From the NCBI GenBank assembly GCA_947496235.1, contig CANMCE010000009.1, forward strand, positions 107,043 through 171,042: a stretch of DNA of 64,000 nucleotides, in the 5' to 3' direction. Below are positions 32,344-42,265 of the stretch, one piece after another; the first letter of the stretch is position 1, and the number at the start of each line of letters is the position of its first letter. Source of the stretch: an uncultured Glaciecola sp. GTDB lineage: Bacteria; Pseudomonadota; Gammaproteobacteria; Enterobacterales; Alteromonadaceae. The notes below the pieces were generated by a model that did no database searches, was not told where the DNA came from, and worked only from the letters and a program-made list of their open reading frames with translations. Made by a program: the position numbers and the translations under genes.

Positions 32344-34383
32344 ATGATGCAACAAATTGCCACCCAAACAAAAGATATTGCCGCCCCAATATTGCCGGTA
32401 GATGTCAAAGTTGAACCAAAAGACGGGACAGAGTTTTCATTAGTACTACAAGAACAAACCAGTCCAAAAGTTTCAGCCTTTGAAGGCGCGCGTACTCGAG
32501 CTGAGAAAATAAAAGGTGACGAGCCAACTGGAAATAAACACCAGCAAAATAGTGAACCACAAGCAAATACGCCTGAGCCTTTGTCTGACGACGTCAACGC
32601 TAAATCTCCCCAAAAACCGGAAAACGTGGAACAGGTAGACCAAGTCGTTGATACAAAAATTAGTGGGGCAGAAAAACCTAAAACGGAAAATTCTGATAGT
32701 AATCTAGATAATGAAAATGATCATGATGATGAATATATTGTCGCTATTGATAACTATGAAAAGTATTCGCAAATTTTGCAGGAATCGGGTGCTGATTTTA
32801 ATTACGTAGAATTTGTCACCAGCGTAAAAGCAATCAACCAAGATACCTTAGCATCCGAACAAAAAGGCATTGATGGTGGTTTACTAGACACAGAACAAGT
32901 CGACGTCGAAACTTTGTCAGAGGAAGAAGCTGATTTCGCTATCGTGCATTTAAGCCAAGAAGATTTGCAAGCTATTTTAGAAGCGCAGCAGAATACGAAT
33001 ACTGAAGGGGAAGTAGTTAACGAAGAATTACGCCAAGCAATCGAAAATCTGATGTCGCAAATGAAAGAGGCTCAAGAAAACGACAGCCTTAACAGTGCAG
33101 AAACTCAAGCTCAAGAGTCATTTGATCAAGCTTTAATGGAGCAACTTCTACAGCAACCGGTAGAGACAAATACAGAGGTTGCAGATATTATTCAGCAGTT
33201 TTCTGCCCAAGAATCTACTACCATTGATCTAGAAAACCTTCCTAAAGAGATCCTTGCATCCATATCAAAAGCGCTAAATGAACTCTTAGATGCCAAAGAA
33301 ACTACTATTGAAGCTATTGATAAGACTGATCTACAGACTTTGAAGGAAACCATCAAAGCAGTTGACTCACAATTGAATCAGATGTTGGCGGAAACTGCTG
33401 AAGAACAAAGTCTAGCACAAGCAGACACAGGGCCTATTCTGCAAGAAAATAAATCAATCGAAATCAAGGTAAATACTAGTTCTGAGGATGCAAATAAACC
33501 TTTAAAACAATTAATTGCTTTAGATGAACAGCGCTTGGAAAAAGCGCTGGATAATCTGCAGCAAAGAGTGCAACAGCTGGTGGTTAGTATGCCTGAATCA
33601 AAAGGCAACGAATTTGTTGCTGCCTTGCAAAGTGGTGTAAAGGAATTTAAAAATCAGTTGGCCCAAGGTCGAGAACCAGGGATAGATTTAAAAGCCCTTG
33701 TGAGCGAAGCTTTGGCATCTACCGAAACTCAAATATCTGACAAAGCACTGCCAAAATTAGACCAGTCAATCAGTCAATTCTCCGCCACATTAAACTTAGC
33801 ATCTAGTGTTCAGCAAAATCCGCAACTTCATGCTAGCCAGCTATTTACGCAGGCTGAAACAGTAGCTATGGAAAAAATTGCACAAACTTCTCTAGAAGGT
33901 ACGAAACTTGCTCAAGCCAGTTCAAGTGCTACAAGTATAGATAAAGCAGTGAATATTTTTAAGCCAGAGGGACAACAACAATTGGTAGAAAAAGTCCGCT
34001 GGATGATAAACGGGCGTAACACTGCCGCGGAAATAAGAATGGATCCGCCTGAGTTAGGCGCTATGCAAATACGTATAAATATGAATGGTGATGCTGCGAC
34101 AGTGAACTTTGCCGTGCAATCCATTCAAGCTAAAGAATCTTTGGAGCAAGCAGTTCCAAGGTTGCGAGAGATGTTACAAGAGCAGGGGATTCAGTTAGGA
34201 CAGTCTTCTGTTCAGCAAGATAGTAAAGGCTCAGGTCAGGATCAGCAAGGATTTGCCGATAATCAAGGTATGGGTCAAGTTTCTGACACTGGATTTTCTG
34301 ATCAGCATGAAGAATTTCATGGGTCTGTAATTGAACAGAGAATTTCCGGTGGTTCCTTGGGTGGCATAGATTACTACGCCTAA
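32344..34383 (+). CDS. fliK: Flagellar hook-length control protein FliK
   Basis: Secreted molecular ruler that sets hook length and switches export specificity via FlhB. The N-terminal and middle parts are acidic, Gln-rich and poorly conserved, as usual; the conserved Flg_hook domain is in the last 150 residues (NTAAEIRMDPPELGAMQIRI then AVPRLREMLQEQGIQLGQ). It has 679 residues, long for the family. Two adjacent ATGs (32344, 32347) are possible starts. It is the first gene after the 15.7-kb interruption. Confidence 0.92.
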   Translation: MMQQIATQTKDIAAPILPVDVKVEPKDGTEFSLVLQEQTSPKVSAFEGARTRAEKIKGDEPTGNKHQQNSEPQANTPEPLSDDVNAKSPQKPENVEQVDQVVDTKISGAEKPKTENSDSNLDNENDHDDEYIVAIDNYEKYSQILQESGADFNYVEFVTSVKAINQDTLASEQKGIDGGLLDTEQVDVETLSEEEADFAIVHLSQEDLQAILEAQQNTNTEGEVVNEELRQAIENLMSQMKEAQENDSLNSAETQAQESFDQALMEQLLQQPVETNTEVADIIQQFSAQESTTIDLENLPKEILASISKALNELLDAKETTIEAIDKTDLQTLKETIKAVDSQLNQMLAETAEEQSLAQADTGPILQENKSIEIKVNTSSEDANKPLKQLIALDEQRLEKALDNLQQRVQQLVVSMPESKGNEFVAALQSGVKEFKNQLAQGREPGIDLKALVSEALASTETQISDKALPKLDQSISQFSATLNLASSVQQNPQLHASQLFTQAETVAMEKIAQTSLEGTKLAQASSSATSIDKAVNIFKPEGQQQLVEKVRWMINGRNTAAEIRMDPPELGAMQIRINMNGDAATVNFAVQSIQAKESLEQAVPRLREMLQEQGIQLGQSSVQQDSKGSGQDQQGFADNQGMGQVSDTGFSDQHEEFHGSVIEQRISGGSLGGIDYYA

Positions 34384-34413
34384 CGGGATAACACATTTAA
34401 TACGAGGCAAATA

Positions 34414-34929
34414 ATGGCAGACGAAGAGTTAAATACAGAAGAGGGTGGTAAGAAAAAAAGTAAGCTGATGCTTATCATCATTATTGTTGTCGTTTTACTC
34501 GCAGGAGGCGGTGGAGCAGCGTATTTCTTTCTAATGGGATCAGATGAGCCAGTTGCAGAAGGTGAAGTAGCTGAAGGCGAAAGTTCCGAAGAAATGGCTG
34601 ACAATAAAGGTCAAGCAATTTATGTGGCGATGCCTGATTCATTTCAATTTAATGCGCCAGGCATAACCCGTGAAAGATTGGTGCAAATAGACGTGCAATT
34701 AATGGTTAGAGGTGTGGAAAATCAGGATAGGGCAACACGCCACATTCCTATGATTAAAGCTAACTTATTGCAAGTATTCAGTGCCGCTAGTGCCGATGTT
34801 TTGGTCACTGAAGTGGGTAAAAAAGAATTACGCGATAGGGCCACTGACCAAGTAAGAAAAGTGATGAATGAATTAGAAGGTAATCCAGTAGTAGAACAAG
34901 TGTTGTTTACTGGCTTCGTAATACAATAG
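34414..34929 (+). CDS. fliL: Flagellar basal body-associated protein FliL
   Basis: Single-pass inner-membrane protein that surrounds and supports the stator. It has a Lys-rich N-terminus, one membrane helix at about 18-38 (LMLIIIIVVVLLAGGGGAAY), an acidic linker, and a periplasmic domain ending in VLFTGFVIQ. It has 171 residues with GAGG before the ATG, 30 bases after fliK. Confidence 0.95.
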   Translation: MADEELNTEEGGKKKSKLMLIIIIVVVLLAGGGGAAYFFLMGSDEPVAEGEVAEGESSEEMADNKGQAIYVAMPDSFQFNAPGITRERLVQIDVQLMVRGVENQDRATRHIPMIKANLLQVFSAASADVLVTEVGKKELRDRATDQVRKVMNELEGNPVVEQVLFTGFVIQ

Positions 34930-34943
34930 CAGGATAATCACGA

Positions 34944-36023
34944 GTGAGCGATTTATTATCACAAGACGAAATTGATGCGCTGTTACACGGTGTAGATGAT
35001 GTAGAAGAAGAAGAGGTCGAGGAAGTCGAGGAAGACGGCTCAGCCCTAGAATATGACTTTTCTTCTCAAGATCGCATCGTACGTGGACGCATGCCCACGC
35101 TCGAACTGGTAAATGAACGATTTGCCAGACATATGCGCGTGAGTTTGTTTAACATGATGCGGCGTTCGGCTGAGGTCTCCATTAACGGCATCCAAATGAT
35201 CAAATTTGGCGAGTACATTCATACCTTGTTTGTACCTACCAGTTTGAACATGGTGCGCTTTAGACCACTAAAAGGTACAGGCCTTATTACCATGGAGGCG
35301 CGCTTAGTCTTTATCATGGTAGACAACTTTTTCGGCGGTGATGGTCGTTATCATGCAAAGATTGAAGGGCGAGAATTTACCCCTACAGAAAGACGAATAA
35401 TTCAAATGCTCCTTAAGCTAATTTTTGAAGATTATAAAGAAGCTTGGGGTCCTGTGATGGACGTTTCATTTGAATATTTGGATTCTGAAGTAAACCCAGC
35501 TATGGCCAATATCGTAAGTCCATCAGAAGTAGTTGTCATTAGTTCTTTCCATATAGAACTTGATGGCGGTGGCGGCGATTTCCATGTGTCCTTGCCTTAT
35601 TCCATGCTAGAACCTATACGTGAAATGTTAGACGCTGGGGTGCAAACCGACAAGGAAGATACTGACTTCAGGTGGAGTAAAGCGCTACGTGATGAAATTA
35701 TGGACGTAAAAGTCGACATGTCAGTGCACTTTATGGACTTAGATGTCACCCTTGACGATCTTATTCATTATAAAGATGGGGATATTATTCCGATTAATAT
35801 GCCGGAAACTGTCACAGTTTCGGTGGAAGATTTACCTACCTTTAGAGCTAAGTTAGGGCAATCCAGAGATGCAATTGCATTGAAGATAACCGACAAGATA
35901 CCTAGACCTGTGTCGGTGAAATCAGAACTTAATTCATTTACTAAAAACGGCAAAGTCATCGATAGTGATGCAGAGTTACAAGTACTCGAAGAAGACTTAG
36001 CCACAATATTGAAGAGGATATAA
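34944..36023 (+). CDS. fliM: Flagellar motor switch protein FliM
   Basis: C-ring protein that binds phosphorylated CheY and reverses the motor. The CheY-binding peptide LLSQDEIDALLHG is at residues 4-16. The middle CheC-like domain and C-terminal SpoA domain (DVTLDDLIHYKDGDIIPINM) follow. It starts at GTG with AGGAT ahead of it and has 359 residues. fliN follows after two bases. Confidence 0.97.
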   Translation: MSDLLSQDEIDALLHGVDDVEEEEVEEVEEDGSALEYDFSSQDRIVRGRMPTLELVNERFARHMRVSLFNMMRRSAEVSINGIQMIKFGEYIHTLFVPTSLNMVRFRPLKGTGLITMEARLVFIMVDNFFGGDGRYHAKIEGREFTPTERRIIQMLLKLIFEDYKEAWGPVMDVSFEYLDSEVNPAMANIVSPSEVVVISSFHIELDGGGGDFHVSLPYSMLEPIREMLDAGVQTDKEDTDFRWSKALRDEIMDVKVDMSVHFMDLDVTLDDLIHYKDGDIIPINMPETVTVSVEDLPTFRAKLGQSRDAIALKITDKIPRPVSVKSELNSFTKNGKVIDSDAELQVLEEDLATILKRI

Positions 36024-36025
36024 CG

Positions 36026-36433
36026 ATGAGCGAAGAAGGCGAAGGCTTAGACGATTGGGAAGCCGCGATGGCTGAACAGGCAGACGCCGAAGCTGCCGAG
36101 CAAGCTGCAGAAGACGAAGTGCAGGCTGCTGAGCTGGATGAGTTATCGGAAGATGCGGTCAAATCTAGTGAAGACCAGAAACTAGAGACCATTTTAGACA
36201 TTCCCGTTACTATTTCTATGGAAGTAGGACGAACAAATATTAGTATTCGTAATTTATTGCAACTGAACCAAGGTTCAGTCGTGGAATTAGACCGAGTTGC
36301 AGGTGAGCCATTAGATGTTTTAGTAAATGGCACGTTGATTGCTCATGGAGAAGTAGTAGTGATTAACGATAAATTTGGTATTCGGTTAACGGATGTTATT
36401 AGTCAAGTCGAAAGAATTAAAAAACTCAAATAG
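36026..36433 (+). CDS. fliN: Flagellar motor switch protein FliN
   Basis: C-ring protein that also docks FliH for export. The N-terminal 55 residues are acidic and Ala-rich; the C-terminal SpoA domain is clear (ILDIPVTISMEVGRTNISI, GSVVELDRVAGEPLDVLVNG). It has 135 residues. GAGGA lies before the ATG inside the end of fliM, and the end overlaps the fliO frame by 41 bases. Confidence 0.96.
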   Translation: MSEEGEGLDDWEAAMAEQADAEAAEQAAEDEVQAAELDELSEDAVKSSEDQKLETILDIPVTISMEVGRTNISIRNLLQLNQGSVVELDRVAGEPLDVLVNGTLIAHGEVVVINDKFGIRLTDVISQVERIKKLK

Positions 36434-36896
36434 AGAAACGCGTCTAAAGCGTTGTAAATCCTGTGTTTACGGGCTAGTTGCAACGCTTTTCCATTCACCT
36501 TTGTGGGCGCAAGAGAAAACAAATTCTCTTTCATCTACAAGCACCTTCATCAGCATTTTTCTGTCGCTTTTATTTGTAATCGCCATAATTTTTGCCATGG
36601 CCTACTTAATGCGTCGATTTAATGTCACTCAAGCTGGAAATGGTCAAATGCGCGTCGTTGCGAGTTTGGTCGCAGGCACTAAAGAAAAAGTCATGGTTAT
36701 CGAAGTTGGTGATGAACAGCACTTGCTGGGCGTAACCGCACATAATATCAACCACCTTGCCAAACTTGAGAAGCCGCTGACCAATACAAAAGCTGGTCCC
36801 AATCAATTACCTATTGATGGAAAGCAAGGATTTCAACAAAAGTTGGTGCAAGCAATGGCGCAAACCATATCAGGGAAAGGAAAAAACGATGCGTAA
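36393..36896 (+). CDS. fliO: Flagellar biosynthesis protein FliO
   Basis: Small membrane protein that assists assembly of the FliP export-gate ring. After a short basic leader and hydrophobic stretch ending SPLWAQ there is a membrane helix ([20 protein letters not shown]) and a cytoplasmic domain with RMRV-like [19 protein letters not shown]. The only usable start in frame is the ATG at 36393, which overlaps fliN by 41 bases; the exact start is uncertain. It has 167 residues as drawn and overlaps fliP by 8 bases. Confidence 0.87.
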   Translation: MLLVKSKELKNSNRETRLKRCKSCVYGLVATLFHSPLWAQEKTNSLSSTSTFISIFLSLLFVIAIIFAMAYLMRRFNVTQAGNGQMRVVASLVAGTKEKVMVIEVGDEQHLLGVTAHNINHLAKLEKPLTNTKAGPNQLPIDGKQGFQQKLVQAMAQTISGKGKNDA

Positions 36897-37650
36897 GTTA
36901 ATCTGGATAATGGTAGTTGTGGGTTCTTGTTGTTTCATGCCAGACGCTCTCGCGCAACAAGGGCCTGGAATTCCGGCGGTTACCGTCACGACAAATGCAG
37001 ACGGGTCTCAAGATTATTCTATGACCTTGCAAGCGTTGTTTATTATGACTGCGCTGAGTTTGATTCCTGCATTTGTGATGCTAATGACGTCTTTTACCCG
37101 CATCATTGTGGTGTTATCAATATTGCGTCAAGCCATTGGCTTGCAGCAATCACCATCGAATCAAATTTTAATTGGTGTAAGTTTATTTTTGAGCATGTTT
37201 ATTATGGCGCCTGTGTTTGATGAGATTAACGCGTCGGCTTTACAGCCTTATTTAGAAGAAACTATTACGTCTAAACAAGCATTCGAGAATGCCAAAGAAC
37301 CCATGCGTCAATTTATGTTAAGTCAGACCCGCATTTCAGATTTGGAAACTTTTGTCAGAATCGGCGGTTATGAAGGTCAGTTTGACGAACCTGAGCAAGT
37401 GCCATTAACTGTATTGATTCCTGCTTTTGTGACTAGCGAGCTGAAAACCGCCTTTCAAATTGGATTTATGTTGTTTATACCGTTTTTGATACTGGATTTA
37501 GTTGTAGCCTCAATACTTATGGCAATGGGTATGATGATGTTGTCCCCAATGATTGTGTCGCTACCCTTTAAACTAATGTTATTTGTATTAGTAGATGGTT
37601 GGAACCTTATTTTTGGAACCTTAGCGAATAGTTTTGGAATGGGAGTCTAA
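36889..37650 (+). CDS. fliP: Flagellar export gate protein FliP
   Basis: Core ring protein of the flagellar type III export gate. It has a cleavable signal peptide ([20 protein letters not shown], then LAQ) and conserved helices with [17 protein letters not shown] and the C-terminal [16 protein letters not shown]. The start at 36889 (253 residues) has AAAGGA 8 bases upstream; an earlier in-frame ATG would add non-family residues. It is followed two bases later by fliQ. Confidence 0.96.
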   Translation: MRKLIWIMVVVGSCCFMPDALAQQGPGIPAVTVTTNADGSQDYSMTLQALFIMTALSLIPAFVMLMTSFTRIIVVLSILRQAIGLQQSPSNQILIGVSLFLSMFIMAPVFDEINASALQPYLEETITSKQAFENAKEPMRQFMLSQTRISDLETFVRIGGYEGQFDEPEQVPLTVLIPAFVTSELKTAFQIGFMLFIPFLILDLVVASILMAMGMMMLSPMIVSLPFKLMLFVLVDGWNLIFGTLANSFGMGV

Positions 37651-37652
37651 CC

Positions 37653-37922
37653 ATGAGTCCAGAAGCCTTTGTTGACATAATGCGCGATGCTATGTTCACC
37701 ATCATTATTATTACAAGTGCTATCATAGTGCCTGGTTTGTTAGTGGGATTAGTTGTCGCGGTTTTCCAAGCGGCAACCTCAATCAATGAACAAACCATGA
37801 GTTTTCTACCACGTTTATTAATCACCTTACTTGCTCTGAGCTTTTTGGGTAATTGGTTGGTTACTAAGATGATGGATTTTACCAATAACTTAGTGCTTAG
37901 CATTCCTTCAGTGGTCGGTTAA
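37653..37922 (+). CDS. fliQ: Flagellar export gate protein FliQ
   Basis: Two-helix membrane protein of the export gate, wrapping the FliP-FliR complex. It has 89 residues, typical length, with GLLVGLVVAVFQAATSINEQ and the LSFLPRL-type SFLPRLLITL stretch. It lies between fliP and fliR with gaps of 2 and 6 bases. Confidence 0.96.
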   Translation: MSPEAFVDIMRDAMFTIIIITSAIIVPGLLVGLVVAVFQAATSINEQTMSFLPRLLITLLALSFLGNWLVTKMMDFTNNLVLSIPSVVG

Positions 37923-37928
37923 TCGAAA

Positions 37929-38705
37929 ATGGAAATACTGAGCAGCACCATCATGGGTTTTATAGCTGATTATATGCTGTCATTTATGCGTATAAGCGGT
38001 TTATTTGTGGCCATGGCTGGTATTAGCGCTCGAACTATTCCCACTCCTGTTCGTAACTTACTTGCTATTGTAATTACTATAATGGTGTTACCAGTATTAC
38101 CGCCAGTACCGGTGCAAGAAATTGTCAGTGTAGGCACCTTTGTTGAGGTGATTAAGCAACTGGTAATAGGCATTGGTATTGGTTTTATCTCAATGATGGT
38201 TATCAATACCTTTGTGTTGGCGGGACAAATCATCGCTATGCAAACAGGTTTAGGCTTTGCATCTATAGTGGATCCAATAAACGGTATCAACGTGCCAGCA
38301 GTAGGTCAGTTTTATTTGGTACTGGCGACTTTGATTTTTTGGACCGTGGATGGTCATCTTATGATGATTCAAATGATCGTTCTAAGTTTTGACGCTTTCC
38401 CGGTTGGAGAAGGCTGGTGGACACCAGACCAATTTAAGCAGATAGCACAGTGGGCAGGCTGGATGTTTATTTCAGCGGTAACCATAGCTTTGGCGCCAAT
38501 AGTGTCGTTATTAATTGTGAATTTAGCTTTTGGCGTAATGACTAAAGCGGCTCCTCAACTCAATATTTTCAGTATTGGTTTCGCAATTGCACAAATTATG
38601 GGGCTGATTATTATTTGGATAACCTTGGGTAACCAAGCTTTGCACTTTGAACAACAGTGGTTGCGCGCACAAGATATGATGTGCCAACTACTGCTAACTT
38701 GTTAG
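37929..38705 (+). CDS. fliR: Flagellar export gate protein FliR
   Basis: Membrane component that caps the FliP/FliQ export gate. About six hydrophobic helices are visible, with the conserved GLGFASIVDPINGINVPAVG segment and the C-terminal QLNIFSIGFAIAQIMGL. It has 258 residues and precedes flhB by 10 bases. Confidence 0.96.
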   Translation: MEILSSTIMGFIADYMLSFMRISGLFVAMAGISARTIPTPVRNLLAIVITIMVLPVLPPVPVQEIVSVGTFVEVIKQLVIGIGIGFISMMVINTFVLAGQIIAMQTGLGFASIVDPINGINVPAVGQFYLVLATLIFWTVDGHLMMIQMIVLSFDAFPVGEGWWTPDQFKQIAQWAGWMFISAVTIALAPIVSLLIVNLAFGVMTKAAPQLNIFSIGFAIAQIMGLIIIWITLGNQALHFEQQWLRAQDMMCQLLLTC

Positions 38706-38715
38706 GAATAATAAG

Positions 38716-39849
38716 ATGGCAGAAAATAGTTCAGCTCAGGAAAAAACAGAAGAACCCACACCCAAAAAACTCAAGGACGCCCGAGAGAAAGGGCAGATTG
38801 CGCGATCCAAAGAACTGGCTACGACTTTGGTACTTATTTTTAGCTCATTTGCGTTGTTATCTGTTGGCAGTTTAATTGCCAGCGCTATGTATGGGATCAC
38901 ACAAAGGTCATTCACCTTATCCAGAGATGAAACCTACGATTTAAAACATATGTTTCAAATTTTGGAAATGTCAGTGCTTGAAAGCGCTACACCTCTAATC
39001 CTATTTATGATTATTGCTATGGTAGGTGGGGTTTACGGCTCCATCGCCTTAGGCGGTTATAATTTTACTTGGTCTTCAGCTGCGCCTAAAGCTAGTCGAT
39101 TATCCCCGATTCAAGGTTTTAAACGGATGTTTGGTAAAGATGCCATCGTCGAATTATTAAAAGCCATTGGTAAGGTTTCCGTTATTGTTGGTATGGCACT
39201 GTTAGCTTTGAACATCTTTAAAGATGAAGCGTTACATCTTGACATTGAGTTGTACCCATTAAATTTGTTCCACGCTTTAGATATGATTGAATGGGCATTT
39301 TTGTTGTTGTGTTGCGGCATGATTCCCATTGCATTAATTGACGTGCCTTACCAGCGCCATAAGCATAACAAAGAATTAAAAATGACCTTGCAAGAGGTTA
39401 AAGACGAACGTAAAAATGCAGAAGGTGATCCTGCGGTTAAAAGTCGCGTTCGAAGGTTGCAGTACCAGTCAGCGGCTAATCGAATGATGCAAGAAGTTCC
39501 TAATGCAGACGTCATCATCACCAACCCGACGCATTATTCAATAGCGGTACAGTATGATCAGCAAGGTGAAAGAGCGCCAGTAGTGGTAGCAAAAGGTGTC
39601 GACGAATTGGCGTTCCATATTCGTAAGATCGCGACAGCCCACGAGGTTCCTATCGTTGAATCACCGGCATTAGCGCGTGCTATATATTATGCGACCGAAG
39701 TAAATCATGAAGTACCACAAAAGTTATTTATGGCGGTAGCGCAAGTATTAGCTTATGTATATCAATTAAAAGCATTCAAATCTGGTAAGGGCAAACGCCC
39801 CAAACCGCTGAAGAAAGATCTACCAATCCCTCCAGAACTCAGAAGATAA
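38716..39849 (+). CDS. flhB: Flagellar export switch protein FlhB
   Basis: Membrane protein that changes export specificity from hook to filament substrates by self-cleavage. The N-terminus SAQEKTEEPTPKKLKDAREK is typical, four membrane helices follow, and the autocleavage motif NPTH is present in ADVIITNPTHYSIAV. It has 377 residues. It ends against the large inverted repeat that separates it from flhA. Confidence 0.97.
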   Translation: MAENSSAQEKTEEPTPKKLKDAREKGQIARSKELATTLVLIFSSFALLSVGSLIASAMYGITQRSFTLSRDETYDLKHMFQILEMSVLESATPLILFMIIAMVGGVYGSIALGGYNFTWSSAAPKASRLSPIQGFKRMFGKDAIVELLKAIGKVSVIVGMALLALNIFKDEALHLDIELYPLNLFHALDMIEWAFLLLCCGMIPIALIDVPYQRHKHNKELKMTLQEVKDERKNAEGDPAVKSRVRRLQYQSAANRMMQEVPNADVIITNPTHYSIAVQYDQQGERAPVVVAKGVDELAFHIRKIATAHEVPIVESPALARAIYYATEVNHEVPQKLFMAVAQVLAYVYQLKAFKSGKGKRPKPLKKDLPIPPELRR

Positions 39850-40060
39850 AAAAAAAATAATGGAGCCGTAGTACAAACAATGGAGTCGTAGTTCATTCTC
39901 ACTCCACCCCCGTAAAATAAAAGGTCTACCACCAACTTCAAGTTTAAACAATGGAATCGTAGTTCATTAATTTTAGCGTAAGTGACAGTAATATAAAAAA
40001 TTCTGTATTAAGAATGAACTACGGCTCCATTGTTTGTACTACGGCTCCATTATTTTTTTT
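39850..40060. repeat. Inverted-repeat element with ~50-bp arms between flhB and flhA
   Basis: The arm at 39850-39899 is the reverse complement of 40011-40060 with one mismatch over 50 bases; 111 bases lie between. Each arm holds two copies of a unit like ACAATGGAGCCGTAGT, and a fifth, looser copy is in the loop at about 39945-39968. The outer ends are an A run on the left and a T run on the right. It fills most of the 284-base flhB-flhA gap. It may be a MITE-like element or a large bidirectional terminator; no transposase or clear target duplication is seen. Confidence 0.93.
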
Positions 40061-40076
40061 AAGTATTGTTTCTGGT

Positions 40077-40092
40077 TGGCACGTTAGTTGAA
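40077..40092 (+). promoter_or_regulatory. Possible sigma54 promoter for flhA
   Basis: TGGCACGTTAGTTGAA has a perfect -24 half but GA in place of the invariant -12 GC. It lies 42 bases before the flhA start and after the inverted repeat, just where a promoter would be needed. The -12 mismatch makes this uncertain. Confidence 0.4.
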
Positions 40093-40133
40093 GTACAACG
40101 AATATTCGGAGTGAGAAGTCAAAATTTTGTTGT

Positions 40134-42233
40134 ATGCAATTAACTAATGTTTTTCAAAACGTCAATACCAATTCAATAAAACAGTTTACCAGTGGCTTAG
40201 GTGCCCCTATCGTTGTACTCGCACTGATGGGGATGGTTATTCTTCCCATGCCTTCGTTTCTTCTGGATATACTGTTTAGCTTCAACATAGCTTTGTCTCT
40301 AATCATCATTCTTGTTTGTGTATTCACACAGCGTCCAATTGATTTTGGTATTTTCCCTTTAGTCTTACTCGTCGCAACCGTCCTAAGACTAGCGCTCAAC
40401 GTTGCATCTACTCGAATTGTTTTAATAGAAGGGCATGACGGTGGAGATGCAGCGGGTAAGGTGATTCAAGCTTTCGGTGAGGTTGTGATCGGCGGAAATT
40501 ACGTAGTGGGTATAGTTGTATTTACCATTCTTCTGATTATTAACTTCAAAGTAGTAACGGAAGGTGCGGGCCGAATCTCTGAAGTAAGTGCGCGATTTAC
40601 ACTTGATGCTATGCCAGGTAAACAAATGGCCATAGACGCAGATTTGAACGCAGGTTATATCGATCAAGATGAAGCTCGAAAAAGACGCGAAGAAATAACC
40701 TCAGAGGCTGATTTTTATGGTTCCATGGACGGTGCGTCAAAATTTGTAAAAGGCGACGCGATCGCTGGTTTATTTATCATGTTGATTAACATAGTCGGCG
40801 GTTTGTTTATCGGCATGTATCAACATGATCTAAGCTTCAGTAACGCCATGGAAGTATACACCGTCCTTACCATTGGAGATGGCTTGGTCGCACAAATTCC
40901 TTCTTTGCTGCTATCAGTTGCCACCGCCATAATTGTGACGCGCGAAAACGATACCCAAGAAATGGGAGATGAAATTCGTGAACAACTGGCGAATAAAAAG
41001 GCGCTTTATATTACGTCGGCAATTCTATTTGTAATGGGCATAGTGCCAGGTATGCCACACCTTGCATTTTTGTCTTTCTCCGCAGCAGTTGGTGGATATG
41101 CCTTCTACCGTGAATGGAGTCGTAAAAAGCTAGAAGAGCAAGAAAGTCAATCAAAACAGTTACCCGAAGCTACAACCTCTGCGCCAGAAATTAAAGACTT
41201 GAGCTGGGATGACGTACAACCAGTAGATTGCATTGGTCTTGAGGTGGGCTATAGGTTGATTCCATTAGTCGACAAATCCCAAGGCGGTGAATTACTTAAT
41301 CGTATTAAAGGCGTGCGCAAAAAATTATCCCAAGAGTTAGGCTTTCTCGTTCCCGCGGTACATATACGAGACAACCTTGACTTTACCCCTAGTAGTTACG
41401 CTATTTCGATGCTAGGTGTCACTGTTGGTGATGCTGAAATAAGCCATGATTGCGAATTGGCCATTAATCCTGGACAAGTTTTTGGCACCTTGGAAGGTAC
41501 ACCGACAAAAGATCCTGCATTTGGTTTAGATGCAGTTTGGATCAAGCCGAGTCAGCGCGAACATGCCCAAACACTTGGATACACTGTAGTAGACGCAGCT
41601 ACTGTTATCGCAACACATTTAAGTCAGTTATTAACCACACAAGCACATCAATTATTAGGCTATGAAGAAGTACAGCAACTACTTGATATGTTAGAGAAAA
41701 CTCATCCGAAATTAGTTGAAGGTTTGGTGCCAGATATTTTGCCATTAAGTACCGTGGTAAAAGTTCTTCAAACCCTCTTGTTTGAAGGCGTACCTATTCG
41801 TGATATGCGTACCATAGTTCAAACTCTTTGCGAGTATGGGCCTAAGAGCCAAGATCCCGAAGTATTAGTGTCTGCACTGCGCATTTCACTGAAAAAATTA
41901 ATTGTGCAAGAAATCAATAACGGTGGTCAGGAAATTCCCGTTATCACGCTTGCTCCAGAGCTGGAACAGATGTTGCATAAGTCACTTCAAGCTGGTGGCG
42001 AAGATGGTGCTGGCATTGAGCCTGGATTAGCTGAAAAGCTACAGAATTCGCTAGTTGAGGCGACTCAACAGCAAGAAATGGCTGGAGAACCCGCTGTATT
42101 ATTGACGTCAGGTATTTTACGCCCTGTACTCGCTAGGTTCTTCAAACAATCGGTTTCTGGTTTACATGTATTGTCATATCAGGAAATACCGGATGACAAA
42201 CAAATAAAAATAGTATCGTCGGTAGGTCAATAA
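40134..42233 (+). CDS. flhA: Flagellar export gate protein FlhA
   Basis: Membrane ring of the export gate that uses the proton gradient and binds chaperone-substrate complexes. Eight hydrophobic helices lie in the first 330 residues, with the FHIPEP-type region FPLVLLVATVLRLALNVAST and the loop RFTLDAMPGKQMAIDADLN. A large cytoplasmic domain follows (DCIGLEVGYRLIPLVD). It has 699 residues. No strong ribosome site lies close to the ATG at 40134. Confidence 0.96.
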   Translation: MQLTNVFQNVNTNSIKQFTSGLGAPIVVLALMGMVILPMPSFLLDILFSFNIALSLIIILVCVFTQRPIDFGIFPLVLLVATVLRLALNVASTRIVLIEGHDGGDAAGKVIQAFGEVVIGGNYVVGIVVFTILLIINFKVVTEGAGRISEVSARFTLDAMPGKQMAIDADLNAGYIDQDEARKRREEITSEADFYGSMDGASKFVKGDAIAGLFIMLINIVGGLFIGMYQHDLSFSNAMEVYTVLTIGDGLVAQIPSLLLSVATAIIVTRENDTQEMGDEIREQLANKKALYITSAILFVMGIVPGMPHLAFLSFSAAVGGYAFYREWSRKKLEEQESQSKQLPEATTSAPEIKDLSWDDVQPVDCIGLEVGYRLIPLVDKSQGGELLNRIKGVRKKLSQELGFLVPAVHIRDNLDFTPSSYAISMLGVTVGDAEISHDCELAINPGQVFGTLEGTPTKDPAFGLDAVWIKPSQREHAQTLGYTVVDAATVIATHLSQLLTTQAHQLLGYEEVQQLLDMLEKTHPKLVEGLVPDILPLSTVVKVLQTLLFEGVPIRDMRTIVQTLCEYGPKSQDPEVLVSALRISLKKLIVQEINNGGQEIPVITLAPELEQMLHKSLQAGGEDGAGIEPGLAEKLQNSLVEATQQQEMAGEPAVLLTSGILRPVLARFFKQSVSGLHVLSYQEIPDDKQIKIVSSVGQ

Positions 42234-42265
42234 AGTGACAGAGCTGCTGAAAAAGAGAGGAAGAT

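Noticed and set aside
32344..39849. Flagellar genes fliK-flhB as a virulence-type III secretion system
   Set aside because: The presence of FliK, FliL, FliM with a CheY-binding peptide, FliO and the linked fliE-J and flhA-fliA genes shows a flagellar system.
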